Source: Neoceratodus forsteri
Lineage: Eukaryota > Chordata > Ceratodontiformes > Ceratodontidae
Length of the DNA stretch: 64,000 bases
Assembly: GCA_016271365.2 (NCBI GenBank)
Contig: CM028136.1
Location: 465,990,001 to 466,054,000 of the forward strand
Direction of reading: 5' to 3'
In this document: positions 53,545 through 64,000 of the stretch, piece by piece
How the letters are laid out: each line of letters opens with the position of its first letter
Numbering within the stretch: the stretch's first letter is position 1
Made by a program: the position numbers and the translations under genes
Notes under the pieces: generated by a model
What the model was told of the DNA's origin: nothing
Database searches by the model: none
Seen by the model: only the letters and a program-made list of their open reading frames with translations

Positions 53545-56450
53545 TAAAAACAAAGAAACATAAAATCTGATGGCAAATAAGGACTGCTTGGCCCACCTAG
53601 TCTGCCCATTTCCCTACCTAATGCATAGGCTGAAGGTCCTAGTTAACCAACAACCTACTTCCTCATACCCCCCACTAGAATTGCCTTATGTCTGTCCCAT
53701 GCATTCTTTAATTCCCTCACTGTTTTTGAGTCCACTACCTTCTCAGGAAGGCTGTTCCATGTATCCATAACCCTCTTCATGAAAAAATACTTCCTCACAT
53801 TACCTTTGAGCCGTCCCCCCTCTATCTTCAATTTGGGCCCCCTTGTTCTTGCTCATCTCTTTTTCTAAAAGATGCTACCATCTTGGACTCTGTTGATTCC
53901 CTTGATGTACTTGAAAGTTTCTATCATGCCCCCCCACCATTCCTCTAGTGTATACATATAAAACTTCTTTAATCTCTCTTCGTATGTCTTCTGGTGCAGA
54001 CCATGCACCATTTTAATTGCTCTCCTCTGGAGAGCCTCATCCTTTCCATGTCCTTGCGGAGATGGGGTCTCCAGAACTGGACGCAGAACTCCAGATGGGG
54101 TCTCACCAACTGTCTGTACAGAGGGATAACGACTTCCTGTTTTCTACTGGTGATGCCTCTCCCTATGCATCCCAGCATCCCACCAACCCTCCTTACTGCC
54201 TTCTAACATTGCTTGCCCACCTTAAGGTCATCTGATATGACTACCCCCAGGTCCCTTTCCATTTCTGTTATTATCTCACTCCCCACTGTGTACTCTTCCC
54301 CTGGATTTTTGTTTCCCAGGTGCATTACTTTGCACTTCTTTGCACTGAATCTAAGCTGTCATATATCTGACCATTCCTCCTACCTTGCCAAGTCCCTTTG
54401 CATCCTCTCCACTCCATCTTCTGTATCAACCCTGTTGCAGATCTTTGTGTCGTCTGCAAAGTGACATATTTTTCCTTCTAGTCCCTCTGCAATGTCACTT
54501 AAAAGACATTAAAGAGGACCAGTCCCAGTACTGAACCCTGCGGTACCCCCACTAGTAACCCCCCTTTCTTCAGAGTAAACTCCATTTCCTATTACCCTCT
54601 GTATCCTGTTGTCCAGCCAATTTTTAACCCAGATTACCACCTTGGGACCCATTCCAAGGCTGACTAACTTGTACATTAATCTTTTGTGTGGGACTGTGTC
54701 AAATGCCTTGCTAAAGTCTAGGTAGGCCATGTCCACAGCCCCTCCCTGGTCCACCATACTGGTCACCCAGTCAAAGAAATCTATTAGATTCGTCTGACAT
54801 GACCTTCCTGCTGTGAATCCATGCTGCCTTGGGCCCTGTGCCCCACTGGCCTCTAGGAACTCTACAATTCTTTCCTTCAGAAGTGATTCCATCATTTTCC
54901 CTACCACCAAGGTCAAACTAACAGGTCTGTAGTTTCCTGCCTCTGTCTTACTCCCACTTTTGTGAAGGGGAATCATGTCTGCCTTCCTCCAGTCCTCCGG
55001 TACTACACCATCTTTCCATGATTTGTTAAAAAGGGTAGTCAGTGGTGTCACTAATTCTACCCTTTGTTCTTTTAGAATTCTGAGGTGAATTTCATCAGGC
55101 CCTACTGCTTTGTCCACCATCAGTTTTAAGAGTTGTTTCAGGACCCTTTCTTCTGTGAATGGACTGGTATTGACCTCCCTATCCAGAGTGCTTCTATTCT
55201 TTGATTTTGGTACATCCTACTCCTCTTTTGTGAATACTGAGTAGAAGTATTCATTCAGTATCCCTGCTTTTTCACCCTCTGCCTACCTTCCCTTCCCTTT
55301 AGTAAGTCTCACTGTCCCTTCCTTCATCTTTCTTCGCTCCCTAATGTACCTATAAAAGGTTTCTTCCCCCTTCTTAACAGAGTTGGCTATCTTTTCCTCA
55401 ATTTGGGCTTTTGCTATTCTGACTACCTTCCCCACTTCCTTCTGCTTTAACAGGTACAGTTCCCTGCCCTGCTCCTTCTGTGTTACCTTACACTTCCCGA
55501 ATGCTACCATTTTCTCCTTAACCTTCCCCACCACCTCTTTTGAGAACCATAGTGGTTTTTTTCCTTCGTTTTGCTTTGTTGATTTGCTTGGCACAAAGGC
55601 TTGTTGCCTCTGTGATGGCTGTTTAAATTTTTCCCCATCGTTCCACCACCCTCCTCCTTGCCAGTTTGCTAGTGCTTTTCTGAGGCACTCTCCCATTTTC
55701 CCAAAGCCAGCCCTCCTAAAGTCCAACACTCTTGCTTTTGTATGGCTTGACTATGACTGTGTTTATCGTGAACCACAGTTTTGTGGTCACTTGTTCCCAG
55801 ATGGCTACCCACTTCTAAATCTGAGAGCCTTTGTCCATCTCCATTTAACAGTACCAGGTCTAGGACTGTTCCCTCCCTAGTGGGTTCCACCACTAGCTGT
55901 CTGATGCATGCTTCCTGCAGGGCATCAAGAATAAACCTGCTTTTTGATGTGGCTGCAGCCAGGGTGCTCCAGCTAACGTCTGGCATATTCAGGCTCCCCA
56001 ACAATAATATCTCCCCTTTTTCTGCCATTCTGAGGATGCCTTCCATCATTCCCTTGTCCATTGCCTCCCCCTGAGATGGGGGTCTGTATACCACCCCTGT
56101 GCGAACTGTGGAGCCATAACCTGTTTCCAAGGTAACCTACAGTGCCTCCTCTACTCCCTGTTTATCCTTTAGTTCCGTTGCTTTGATCCCTTCCCTTACA
56201 TAGAGAGCTACTCCTCCTCCTTTTACCCTCCCTGTCCCTCCTGTACATTGTATATCCTGGTATGCTGACATCCCAGTCATGGTTCTCAGTGTACCATGTT
56301 TCTGTGACTGCCAAGATATCCAGATGTCCCTCTTCCATCAAGGCAACTAGTTCAGGGAGCTTGTTACACAGACAAAATCCTAACAGTTTTTTTTTGCTAT
56401 GAAGTGGCAAAGAAACTGCTTTTATGGGGCAGTTTACCTGCAATACCTTC
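53545..56450 (-). mobile_element. CR1-like LINE, 5'-truncated
   Basis: Minus strand; 3' end near 53545 with GATGGCAAATAAGGACTGCT and CCCACCTAGTCTGCCCATTT, shared with the LINE at 8985. It contains ORF2 only and is cut at 56450, where the RITR of alpha copy 9 begins. ORF1 is absent. Confidence 0.8.
53960..56443 (-). pseudogene. CR1-like LINE ORF2: endonuclease and RT
   Basis: Endonuclease: ILAVTETWYTENHDW (near 56320), TGVVYRPPSQGEAM, LLLGSLNMPDVSW (the aspartate of the usual GDFN motif is lost) and TSDHKTVV. RT: a 203-residue frame at 54509-55120 with KAVGPDEIHLRILKEQRVEL, NYRPVSLTLVVGK, HGFTAGRSCQTNLIDFF and AYLDFSKAFDTVPHKRLM. FADDTKICNR lies near 54450 in another frame. The C-terminal LVRPHLEFCVQFWRPHLRKD is near 54100. 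Broken by several frameshifts. Confidence 0.8.
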
Positions 56451-56453
56451 GCG

Positions 56454-56935
56454 AAAGTACAGCATGTAAACCAAAGTACAGTTTAGATCTTCGAGAACAG
56501 CTCTTGCAGCAGGTTACACCATTAGGACTGAAGCTGGCAGGCACCAGGACCCCAAGGAAATATTCTAGCTAGCAGTATCCAGCAGGGGACTGTTGCCCTG
56601 TTGGCACCCCGGTCAGGCATGATATAAAAGGGGGTGGTCCCCCAACATCCCCAGTTCTCCCACCGGAGATTCCCGGCCCAAAGGTGACATCTGAAGGGGA
56701 GACCGAGGATCCACTTCCAAAGGAAGGTTTGATAACTTAGTTATTGGATGGCACCAAAGACGCTGTAGCCTAAAGGCTAGGTGAGAAGACAACCTCCTGA
56801 GGGGAAGGTAGGAGGGAAACTACCTGCTGCAAGAGCTGTTCTCGAAGATCTACTGTTACGGTAAGTTCTTACGTAAATGTACTAACTTACTTCAAGAAAC
56901 AGCTCTTGCAGCAGGTTACACCATTAGGACTGATT
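56454..56935 (-). repeat. RITR and ICR of DIRS-alpha copy 9
   Basis: RITR begins AAAGTACAGCATGTAAACCA with TCTTCGAGAACAGCTCTTGC and TTCTAGCTAGCAGTATCC. The ICR at 56818-56933 joins CTCGAAGATCTACTGTTACG to AACTTACTTCAAGAAACAGC and GGTTACACCATTAGGACTGA. Confidence 0.8.
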
Positions 56936-57001
56936 CACAAGCAGTTAGGGAACTACTTCCTGATCGGGAGGAGGATAGGAGAGATCTTATTGTGATCAGA
57001 T

Positions 57002-57985
57002 TCAGGACAAAAGTCCTTGAAGGACCGCCAAGCCGAAACCTGCTCTGCGTCCAGAGGCGATATCCAAACTGTAATGCCTGAAGGTGTGTACAATGCTCCA
57101 GGTTGCTGCTGCACAGATGGCCGATGTAGAAACTTTGAGTGCCGCAAAGGAGGTAGTGACCCCCCTCGTGGAGTGATCTTTAACTGGTCCCTGTAAAGGT
57201 TTGTTGCGCTTCGGGTAACAGAACAAAATGCATTTGACGAGCCATCTGGAGAGCGATTGTTTCAACACAGGTGCGCCCTGCATCCTGTGCGTAAATGATA
57301 CAAAGATCTGGTCTGACTTGCGATGGGATATGGTTCTAGCCAGATAGTATCTGAGGCTCCTATGCATATCTAAGGTGTGCAACAGGGCTTCTCCTCTGTT
57401 GGAATGACTGGCATAGCACACCGGAAGGTCGATATCCTGGTTGAGTGTTACAGCCGACACCACTCTGGGAAGAAACTTAAGATTTGTCCTTAAGGGCACC
57501 CTGTCCTTATGAAAAACCAAATAAGGATCTTTGCACATAAGTGCATGAAGCTCAGAAATTCTTCTGGTGGAAGTAACAGCAACTAAAAAGAGAGTCTTCC
57601 AAGCGAGGAGACGCAGCTCGCAAATCGCGGCTGGTTCAAAAGGGAGCAGCGTAAGCTGCTCTAAGACAAAGGGGAGATCCCAAGATGGAACTGGGTCTTT
57701 GATGGGAGGTCTCAAGTGGAGAATGCCGTGTAAGAAAACGCGGGAAGCCTCTAACTGCGCTAGAGACCTGTGACCTACCGGTGAATTGTATGCTGAAATG
57801 GCAAAGAGGTGTACCTTAATAGAGGAGTAGGCAAGCCCTGCTTCATAGAGGGATAGGAGGTAATCAAAGACTGACCTCTCACAGCAGTCTAGTGGGGTCA
57901 GTCCATGAGCCTGAGCCCAAATGCAAAATTTTTGCCATTTCATGGCGCAGGTGGCATGAGTGGATGGCTTTCTTGCCACCACCAA
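57002..57985 (-). CDS. DIRS-alpha copy 9 tyrosine recombinase, intact frame
   Basis: 327-residue open frame for a DIRS-type tyrosine recombinase, the enzyme that would insert the circular retrotransposon DNA. The N-terminal part has STHATCAMKWQKFCIW, LRPPIKDPVPSWDLPFVLEQ and LAWKTLFLVAVTSTRRISEL, with catalytic Arg142 as the second R. The C-terminal part has HTLDMHRSLRYYL, DHSTRG (His271, Arg274), TWSIVHTF (Trp296, His300) and RHYSLD (Tyr305 nucleophile). The usual THATY reads THATC, and the true N-terminus may lie further upstream, since homologous copies run on from the Dam-like domain. Only one residue appears deleted, in TFRHY where others have TFTKHY. The rest of the element is broken, so it could act only in trans, and only if expressed. 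Confidence 0.8.
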   Translation of the reverse strand: MVVARKPSTHATCAMKWQKFCIWAQAHGLTPLDCCERSVFDYLLSLYEAGLAYSSIKVHLFAISAYNSPVGHRSLAQLEASRVFLHGILHLRPPIKDPVPSWDLPFVLEQLTLLPFEPAAICELRLLAWKTLFLVAVTSTRRISELHALMCKDPYLVFHKDRVPLRTNLKFLPRVVSAVTLNQDIDLPVCYASHSNRGEALLHTLDMHRSLRYYLARTISHRKSDQIFVSFTHRMQGAPVLKQSLSRWLVKCILFCYPKRNKPLQGPVKDHSTRGVTTSFAALKVSTSAICAAATWSIVHTFRHYSLDIASGRRAGFGLAVLQGLLS

Positions 57986-57989
57986 AACG

Positions 57990-59700
57990 TCTGCAACGTC
58001 TTGCGAGACCCCTTACTACATGACTGCTATGTCCTTAGGAGCCAGGCATGCAGGTTCAACGACCAAAGATCCGGATGGACCAAGGAGCCTCCCTCCTGGA
58101 ACAGTAGGCGACAGCTGAATGGCAGAAGCACTGGAGGTTCCTGGGCCAGTTGGTATAGGAGAGGGAACCTTATCTGCCTGGGCCAAAAAGGTGCTACCAG
58201 TATGAGAGATGCCTGCTCTTGTCAGAGCTTCAAGAGAACCCTCTGGATCAAAGGGAAGGGCAGGAAAGTGTAGAGGAACCTGCCTGTCCAGGAGAGGGAC
58301 AATGTGTCTCGCCAGAAACCACCAGGTCCTGGATCTAGCAAGCAGAAATTGGGCAGTTTTGTGTTGGGTGGGGACACGCAGAGGTCTAATTCTGGTGTCC
58401 CCCATCTGCGAAACAGGTCCTCTGCGACTTCCTGTAGCAGTTCCCATTTGTGGACTCTAGCCTCCAATCGGCTCAGATTGTCCGCAGTGGTGTTGTCCAC
58501 TACGGGAACATGCACTGCAATGATTTCTGCGGCGTGCTGTTGTACCCAATCCCATACCCTCTAGTGCCTCCTTGTTTGTTGAGATAATACATTACCGCGG
58601 AGTTGTCTGTTTGCAACAGGAGGGTAACCGGTGGAATTTTCGACTTAAAAGCCTGTTAAGGCATACAGGACTACCCTCATCTCTAGAATGTTTAGGAGGA
58701 GATGAGATTCCAGAGACGACCAGGAGTCTTCAGTCCTCACACCGTTCAGGTGAGCTTCCCATCCGGACCCCGAGGCGTCCGTATAGAGTCGCAGTTGGAA
58801 GTGGCACTACGAAGGGGACCCCCGTAGAAAGATGCTCTGGGATGAGCCACCATTGCCAGTCTCGGATGACTGCACTTGTAATCCGGATTGGATGCTGCAG
58901 TTGGTCTCGCTTTTGGTCCCACTGGGCTAATAACATCCACTGGGTAACCAGCATATGGAGTCGAGCTAGGGGAACTGTCGTGATGGCAGCCGCCATGTGT
59001 CCAAGCAGGCAAAGAATGGTCCTGGCTGGGACAGTCTTCTTTCCCATTATGTCCCTTATGAGGGACCTGATGCGTTCCGCCCTGTCCTGAGGTAGGAATG
59101 CCCTCCCTTGACTGGTGTCTAAAACTGCAACTATGAATTGCAGTTCTGAGACAGAAGGAGACGTGACTTCTCCTGACTGATGGTGATGCCCAGCGATTCG
59201 AAGAGGGAACGGGTGCCCTGAATTGCGCCATCAAGGCCTCCCGAGAGGGGGCCATGAGGAGCCAGTCGTCTAGGTACGGAAACGCAGTGATCCTGTATCC
59301 CGAGAGCTGCTGCCACGACTGCTACACACTTAGTGAACACTCGAGGTGCAGAGTACAGTCCGAAGGGGAGAGCTCAGAACTGGCAATGGAATCCCAGAAA
59401 CTCGAAGCGCAAACATTTTCGGTACGCTTGAGCGATCAGGAGATGGGGGTAAGCATCCTGCATATCCAGTGATGAGAGCCATGCGCCCTCTTTGAGCATG
59501 GGAATGAGACCCAGAAGGGTAACCATGCAAAAGTATTTGTACAACATGAAGGTGTTGAGATCGCTGAGGTCTAAGATCGGGCGCAAGTCCCCTGTCTTCT
59601 TTGGAACCAGGAAGAAGTGAGAATAGTCCCCTCTTCCTCTCCGATTCCATGGTACTGACTCTATGGCATCCTTGCCCAGGAGTGCCAAGATCTCCTGCTG
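57990..59700 (-). pseudogene. DIRS-alpha copy 9 RT-RNase H-Dam-like region
   Basis: RT (about 59100-59690): HFFLVPKKTGDLRPILDLSD, LDMQDAYPHL and an intact PYLDDWLLMAPSRE near 59270, in frames separated by indels. RNase H near 58560-58800 keeps LLQTDNSAVMYYLNKQGG. The Dam-like domain (58222-58515) has TPELDLCVSPPNTKLPNFCL, FLYTFLPFPLIQRVLLKL. Here LYAFPPF has become LYTFLPF. Confidence 0.75.
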
Positions 59701-59906
59701 AATGAGCAGGGCATGCTGACCCGAATACTGGGAAAGCAGGGGAGGCCTTGAAGGTGGGTGGTCAAGGAACTCTATAGAGTCCTTGATGTACTAGCTGAAG
59801 AACCCACCAGTCGGAGATTATCCTCTGCCATCCCAAAGGTGATGAGAGATGCAACCCCCGACCTTCTCTTCCCTTAGATCGAGGAGGGGCGGGGGCTGGG
59901 AAGGAG

Positions 59907-62057
59907 TCATGCTGTGGTGGTATTTGTCCCTGCAGGCTGGGCGGACTTTTGATGTTTCTGGCCTATAGAGAATCTAGCTTGACCTTTTCTACCAAAGTTG
60001 CCCCTGGGTTGCTTGCCAGAACGTGGCTGCTTCCTTTGTTGCTGGCTACGAAAGTGATTCTGGTTCCTACGAAAGGAACTAGATTTGGGCCTGTACATAG
60101 CTTGTACAGTCCTGACTGCCTCCCCAGTGTCCTGTAGCATGGTGATCACTCTTTCCAATTCCTCATCGAACAGGACTGCTCCATTATAGGGGATGTCGAA
60201 GATGTTCTTTTGGATGTCCGGAGTAAAACCAGAGACTCTCAACCAGGAGTGTCTCCGGAGACAAACGCCTGTGGCTGCGCCACTGGCCTCCGAAGCCCAC
60301 TGAATCATAAGCGACTTTGAGTACCTGTGTCCCCATGTCTGACCCAGTTTGAAGGAGATTAAGAAGTTCGTCCTTTTCGCCATCCTGGAAATCTTTCATA
60401 AGGTCTTGACCCTGTTCCCATAGGGCATTCTGAAACTGCACCATGTGCGTTAAGTAGTTAAAAGACCTTATAGAGCATGTAGCAACTGCGTAGATACGTC
60501 TTCCCAGTGAATCCGATCACTTAAGATTCCTGGTACGGTGGCTGGGTACTCAGATGCTGAGGCCGTTGAGATCGATCATGAGAGGCTGTTGTGACCAGGG
60601 AGTCGGCTAGGGGTTGTTGCGCCAAGTAAGGGTCCTCCAGTGGAGCCCTGTAAAGGAGGTCAGCCTTCTTTGGAACTGCCGGAGTAGAGTGTGGACATTT
60701 CCAAGCAGCCTTGGTGACGTCTGTAAAAGTGTCCACCAATGGTGGGACCACCACAGGCTTCGGGTCTTTCTGCCTGAGATATCCGGCAAGGCGTTCTCTC
60801 TCGGGGTCTAAGTCCTCTGTCTTCCACCCCATGTTTTCTTGGATGTGTCTCAAATTCAGAGAATGAGGAATCATCCAGCGGTGACCTGTGGAGATCTCCT
60901 GGGTCAGGTGATGGGAGAAAGAGACCTGGAAGTGTCAGATGTGTTCAGCCTTGAGTCATCCCCCGGAGAGGATTGTCTACCTCTGGGCCATTTAGGGCTG
61001 GGGGACACTGAGGGAGACCTTGATGGAGGTCTTCTCTGTTCAAGTGATCTGCTCCTGGGAGGTGGTGTAGGCTCCTTAGAGGTCGGGGCTCTTTCACCTG
61101 CAGAGCCTCGAGGAGGTGGCAGCGGAGGTGGCTTAGTGGGCACTACATCCTTCTTAATAGTATCCCACCAGAAACTAAACAGATCCTTAACCTCCTGCTA
61201 ATTCATACCAGACTACGGGCCCAGCGTCGGTGTTGGCCTGTCAGCGGGGTCAGGCATTGGGCCTTGGGGGAACTACCGGATATGGCGACGGTTCCCTAGG
61301 CAATCCGACGTCCTCAGTGTCGCCTGTCTGGTCGTCAGGCAAAACAGCAACCTCCTCTCCCGAAGACCCCTGGAGACCAGTGTCAACTGGCGTCTGTTCT
61401 CAGGTCCATTTGGCGGGCGTCGGTTGGCCGCCCATTTGGACTCAGAGGTCCATTTCAGGGATGACAGCTCCGTCGTCTTCCTGGAAAGGATGTCCGGGAG
61501 ATCGGTCGATGATCGGGGTCCTGACGTCGGTCTGATGCTCCGGTGCTCTACTTTGAAGACTACTTGGATTTATGCCGGTCTGAAGTTCCAGGCCTAATAG
61601 CAGAGTCGAGCGTCCAAGGGTCCTTCGTCTTCAACGGATGTAGGGAGGCCAAAGAGCCTCCTGAAGACCTTACCTTCACTTGAGGGGTCTGAGAGCAGGC
61701 CCGGGAGGGCGATCTAACCAATCGGGTGGAGCTGGAACTGGCTCTAGATTCGGAGGCCCGGCTTCGGGATCTAGGCCTACCCTTGTCCCGGTGTTTCCCC
61801 AACTTATGAGAGGACTCCCCCCCCCCCCTGGAGATAGGGCCTTTCTCCATCTGCTTAAGTTTTTCTTCCAAAAGAAAACACTGGAGGGCCTTCTGGCAGC
61901 TGATCTTGGTACTACTGTTAAATTGCTGGCAGATAGGCCAAGCCTGGGTATCATGCTCTGGGCCTGAGGCACCGCACGCAGGCCGAATGACTGTCTGTAA
62001 ACAGGATCTGCTTGCCGCAGGTGCACTTGCAGGGGTGTCCTTCGGTAGAAGTAGACA
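59907..62057 (-). pseudogene. DIRS-alpha copy 9 gag
   Basis: The Cys/His cluster (CKCTCGKQILFTDSHSAC...PEHDTQAWPIC) at about 61930-62050 has one cysteine changed to tryptophan and the CLG lost. The start codon position reads GTG. Later parts: SRSLEQRRPPSRSPSVSPSP (near 61060), IQENMGWKTEDLDPERERLA (near 60830), MVQFQNALWEQGQDLMKDF (near 60430), SWLRVSGFTPDIQKNIFDIP (near 60240). The gag stop is kept after the SAQPAGTNTTTA tail at 59907. Confidence 0.7.
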
Positions 62058-62191
62058 CGGATTTTTGAAAAAGTAAGATTTTAAAGATTTCACGTGTCGT
62101 TCGTCTGGTCGAGGCGTCCCGGGGTCCTGGCGCCTGCCGGCTTCATTCCTAATGGTGTAACCTGCTGCAAGAGCTGTTTCTTGAAGTAAAA
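62058..62191 (-). repeat. Shortened LITR of DIRS-alpha copy 9
   Basis: Only about 130 bases, against about 290 in copies 1 and 7. The outer part (GGGGTCCTGGCGCCTGCCGG to TTCTTGAAGTAAAAT) is present, but the CTAGCTAG core and promoter-like part are deleted. Confidence 0.65.
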
Positions 62192-62462
62192 TTGGTACTT
62201 TTATGGAAGTCTGCTGTATGTTCAAAAAGCTTTTGAGACAGACATATATTTTTTCCCCACAGGCTATGAGGGAACACTTAACTTTAATAACCTTTGAACG
62301 GATTAATATTTTTTCACCAAACTTTCGAAAGGCACTTCCCTGACAGTCCCCATATACCCTGAAAATTTCAGGCCAGACAGACAAACAGTTCGGGCTGTGG
62401 AGATGAGCAAAGAATTCAAAAAAATTGAGGATTTTTCACACTCCTCAGCTCTGACCAGAAAT
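62192..62462. other. Unassigned interval right of alpha copy 9
   Basis: A/T-rich with no coding potential. Similar to 53430-53500 over a short stretch (TTCACCAAAC and neighbours). Likely part of the sequence into which the LINE and alpha copy 9 were inserted. Confidence 0.35.
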
Positions 62463-63124
62463 GAAAATCACATACCTACCGTAATTCCTGATCTTTCTGT
62501 GTCTTTTTACCATTCATCACTGGTGGTTAGTAAGCCGGAGGATCAGGACCCATGCGGAACTCTTTTTTCTAGCGCAAGAGGAGTCGACGTCGTGGCCGAC
62601 TTAATATGTGGCGCTCGCAGGTTGGACAGTAACAGTCGTCGACACCTCCTCAGCCCCAGTTCTGCACGCTGGAGAGAGACAGAGAATAAGGAGGGAGGGT
62701 GGGCAAGGGAGCCCGAGGGACAGTAAAAGGAAAGGATGTAAAACCAAGGAGGAATATGCCGAACAGAGGACAGGAAAGGAGGAAGCCTAAGGGATTGGGA
62801 GAGTAGGGCCCCAATCTCTGGGTGAGAAGGAACGGGTGGAATAGGGAGGGATAGGAGGTTAGAGAAAGAAGGAAGGAAGGAAGAAAGGATGAAGAGGATA
62901 CACCGTCCCTGAAACACCGCCCTGGACTGCTCTGGAGAAATTATGCCACAGGTCAAGCAGGCAGGCCAGAGGATGAAGGTAAGACCTGAAGAGGATGGCA
63001 CTTATTTAGAGATCAGAGGCAGGGCAAGGGCTAAGAACAGGTCGGTGTCTCCTCCTCCTCCTGCAAAGAAAAAAGGCATAATAACTGGTTTAAAAGGCTC
63101 TGGAGAAAAACCCCAGGTCATTGG
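62463..63124 (-). mobile_element. DIRS-beta copy 4: right end and spacer
   Basis: RITR starts GAAAATCACATACCTACCGT at 62463 and includes CATTCATCACTGGTGGTTAG and a GTGGCGCTCGCAGGTTGG block shared with beta1. The spacer (from about 62680) has GAGGGACAGTAAAAGGAAAG, also present in beta1 inverted near 20725. Cut at 63124 by alpha copy 10 before the ICR or gag would be reached. Confidence 0.65.
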
Positions 63125-63520
63125 AAAGAACAGTTACATAAGAACTTACCGTAACAGTAGATCTTTGAGAGAGGATCTTGCAGTAGGTATTCACAAATAG
63201 GACTAAGCCACCAGGTGTCAGGACCCCACGGAAAGGAAAAATTTCTAGCTAGCAGTCTCTGGTGGGGGACTGCCCCATGTCAGCTGACCAACGCCAGCCT
63301 ACAGGGCAGTCCCCACGCCAGCCTTCCAGTTCTTTCCGCCAGAGGCCAAAAGGCATGACAGGAGAAGAGAAATGCCCCTAAAAGAAAAGTAAAACTCAGG
63401 GGACGGGAGGAGTATACTACTGTGCAAGAGCCTCTCCTAAGATCTACTGTTACGGCATGTTCTACGTGAACTTGTATCTTACTCCGAGAGGGTTCCTGCA
63501 GTAGGTATTCACAAATAGGA
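63125..63520 (-). repeat. RITR and ICR of DIRS-alpha copy 10
   Basis: RITR includes ATTTCTAGCTAGCAGTCTCT. The ICR holds GATCTACTGTTACGGCATGT followed by TCTTACTCCGAGAGGGTTCC, complements of the right and left ends. Confidence 0.75.
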
Positions 63521-63589
63521 CAGAGTCTCAAGCAGTCTGGAACAAGTCTGATATAAGGGAGGAGGAAAAATCATCCACAGACAGTCAGA

Positions 63590-64000
63590 AAGGCAGAAGA
63601 GGGATTCATGAAAGGAGTCCCTGCAACACAGCCAGTCCAAAGCCCGTCCTGTGGCGAGAGGAAACATCCAAACTGTATTGCTTCGTAAAGGTGTGGACAG
63701 AAGTCCAAGTAGCGGCTGCACAAATGTCAGCAGCTGACATTCCTGAAACAAGCAGCAAAGACAGCTACCCCTCTGGTGAAGTGAACTCTGACTTGACCTG
63801 GAGGATCTTGTTGTAACAGAAAGTGACGCAATTAGCTAACCACTTAGAGAGACACTGTTTGAAGATAGTGCTGCCCTCTCTCTTGGGTGCAAAGGAAATG
63901 AGTTGATCCGTTTTTCTGAGATCCTTGGTCCTGTGAGTGTAGTATCTCAGCATTCTATGAACGTCGAGAGTATGCAGAAGATACTCTCCGTGATTCGAGT
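63590..64000 (-). pseudogene. DIRS-alpha copy 10 tyrosine recombinase, C-terminal part
   Basis: Reads MLRYYTHRTKDLRKTDQL, FKQCLSKWLANCVTFCY and, in other frames, a degraded end (CTNVSS..TFLKQAAKTA region). The HxxR box is disrupted near 63790. It continues past the window. Confidence 0.65.

Larger units (their letters stand above)
56454..62191 (-). mobile_element. DIRS-alpha copy 9, nearly complete with an open recombinase
   Basis: 5.7 kb, inserted at the 5' border of the LINE. RITR and ICR (56454-56935), YR (57002-57985), Dam-like, RNase H and RT (57990-59700), gag (59907-62057) and a shortened LITR (to 62191). The YR is a single open frame with all catalytic motifs. RT keeps YLDD but is frameshifted. 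The gag ATG has become GTG. Confidence 0.85.
63125..64000 (-). mobile_element. DIRS-alpha copy 10, right end (runs off window)
   Basis: RITR from 63125 (GAACAGTTACATAAGAACTT), ICR near 63415-63515 and recombinase from about 63590. Close to copies 6 and 8. Confidence 0.8.

Overview
This window looks like part of a large, transposon-packed vertebrate genome, most plausibly an amphibian. A caecilian would fit the mix of many DIRS retrotransposons, CR1-like LINEs and one Tc1-like DNA transposon, but that is an inference from repeat content, not proof. I found no host gene, tRNA, rRNA or CRISPR array. Almost every base belongs to a transposable element. Nearly all elements lie on the minus strand, so their 5' ends are at high coordinates. 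The exception is one gag-only element at 16.8-21.0 kb, which is on the plus strand.

Four DIRS (tyrosine-recombinase retrotransposon) families can be told apart by their terminal repeats. Alpha (ten copies) has the order left inverted terminal repeat (LITR), gag, RT-RNase H-Dam-like methyltransferase, tyrosine recombinase (YR), internal complementary region (ICR), right inverted terminal repeat (RITR). Gamma (one copy, 36.9-42.5 kb, the youngest-looking) has the same order. Delta (1.4-6.0 kb and a right end at 48.7 kb) is related to gamma. Beta (16.8-21.0, 31.6-36.0, 46.6-46.8 and 62.5-63.1 kb) is different: its two full copies hold only a gag-like gene, then an ICR, then about 1.2 kb of spacer, then the RITR. 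No RT, RNase H or recombinase is visible, so beta is a candidate gag-only, non-autonomous DIRS lineage.

Layout from left to right. 1-789 alpha1 left end. 790-1384 LINE scrap. 1386-5995 delta1. 6410-16452 alpha2, split by a CR1-like LINE (8985-13860) with an intact esterase ORF1. 16791-20998 beta1. 21345-48661 a Russian-doll stack: alpha3 was hit by alpha4; alpha4 was split by alpha5 (ends at 22650 and 48374); alpha6 sits in alpha5; alpha7 (30537-46569) abuts alpha6 head to tail and is itself split by beta2 (31562-35998) and gamma1 (36903-42513). 48662-50868 delta2 end and alpha8. 50875-53205 a minisatellite split by a Tc1-like element (51183-52828). 53545-56450 a second CR1-like LINE. 56454-62191 alpha9, nearly full length with an open recombinase frame. 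62463-63124 beta4 end. 63125-64000 alpha10, running off the window.

In a functional DIRS element, Gag would package the RNA and RT-RNase H would copy it. The ICR, which is complementary to both outer ends, would template a circular DNA that the YR inserts without target duplication. The ICRs here can be read directly and match both ends of their own elements. Most coding regions are broken by frameshifts or stops. The best preserved are the alpha9 YR, the alpha7 RT frame, the LINE ORF1 and much of gamma1.
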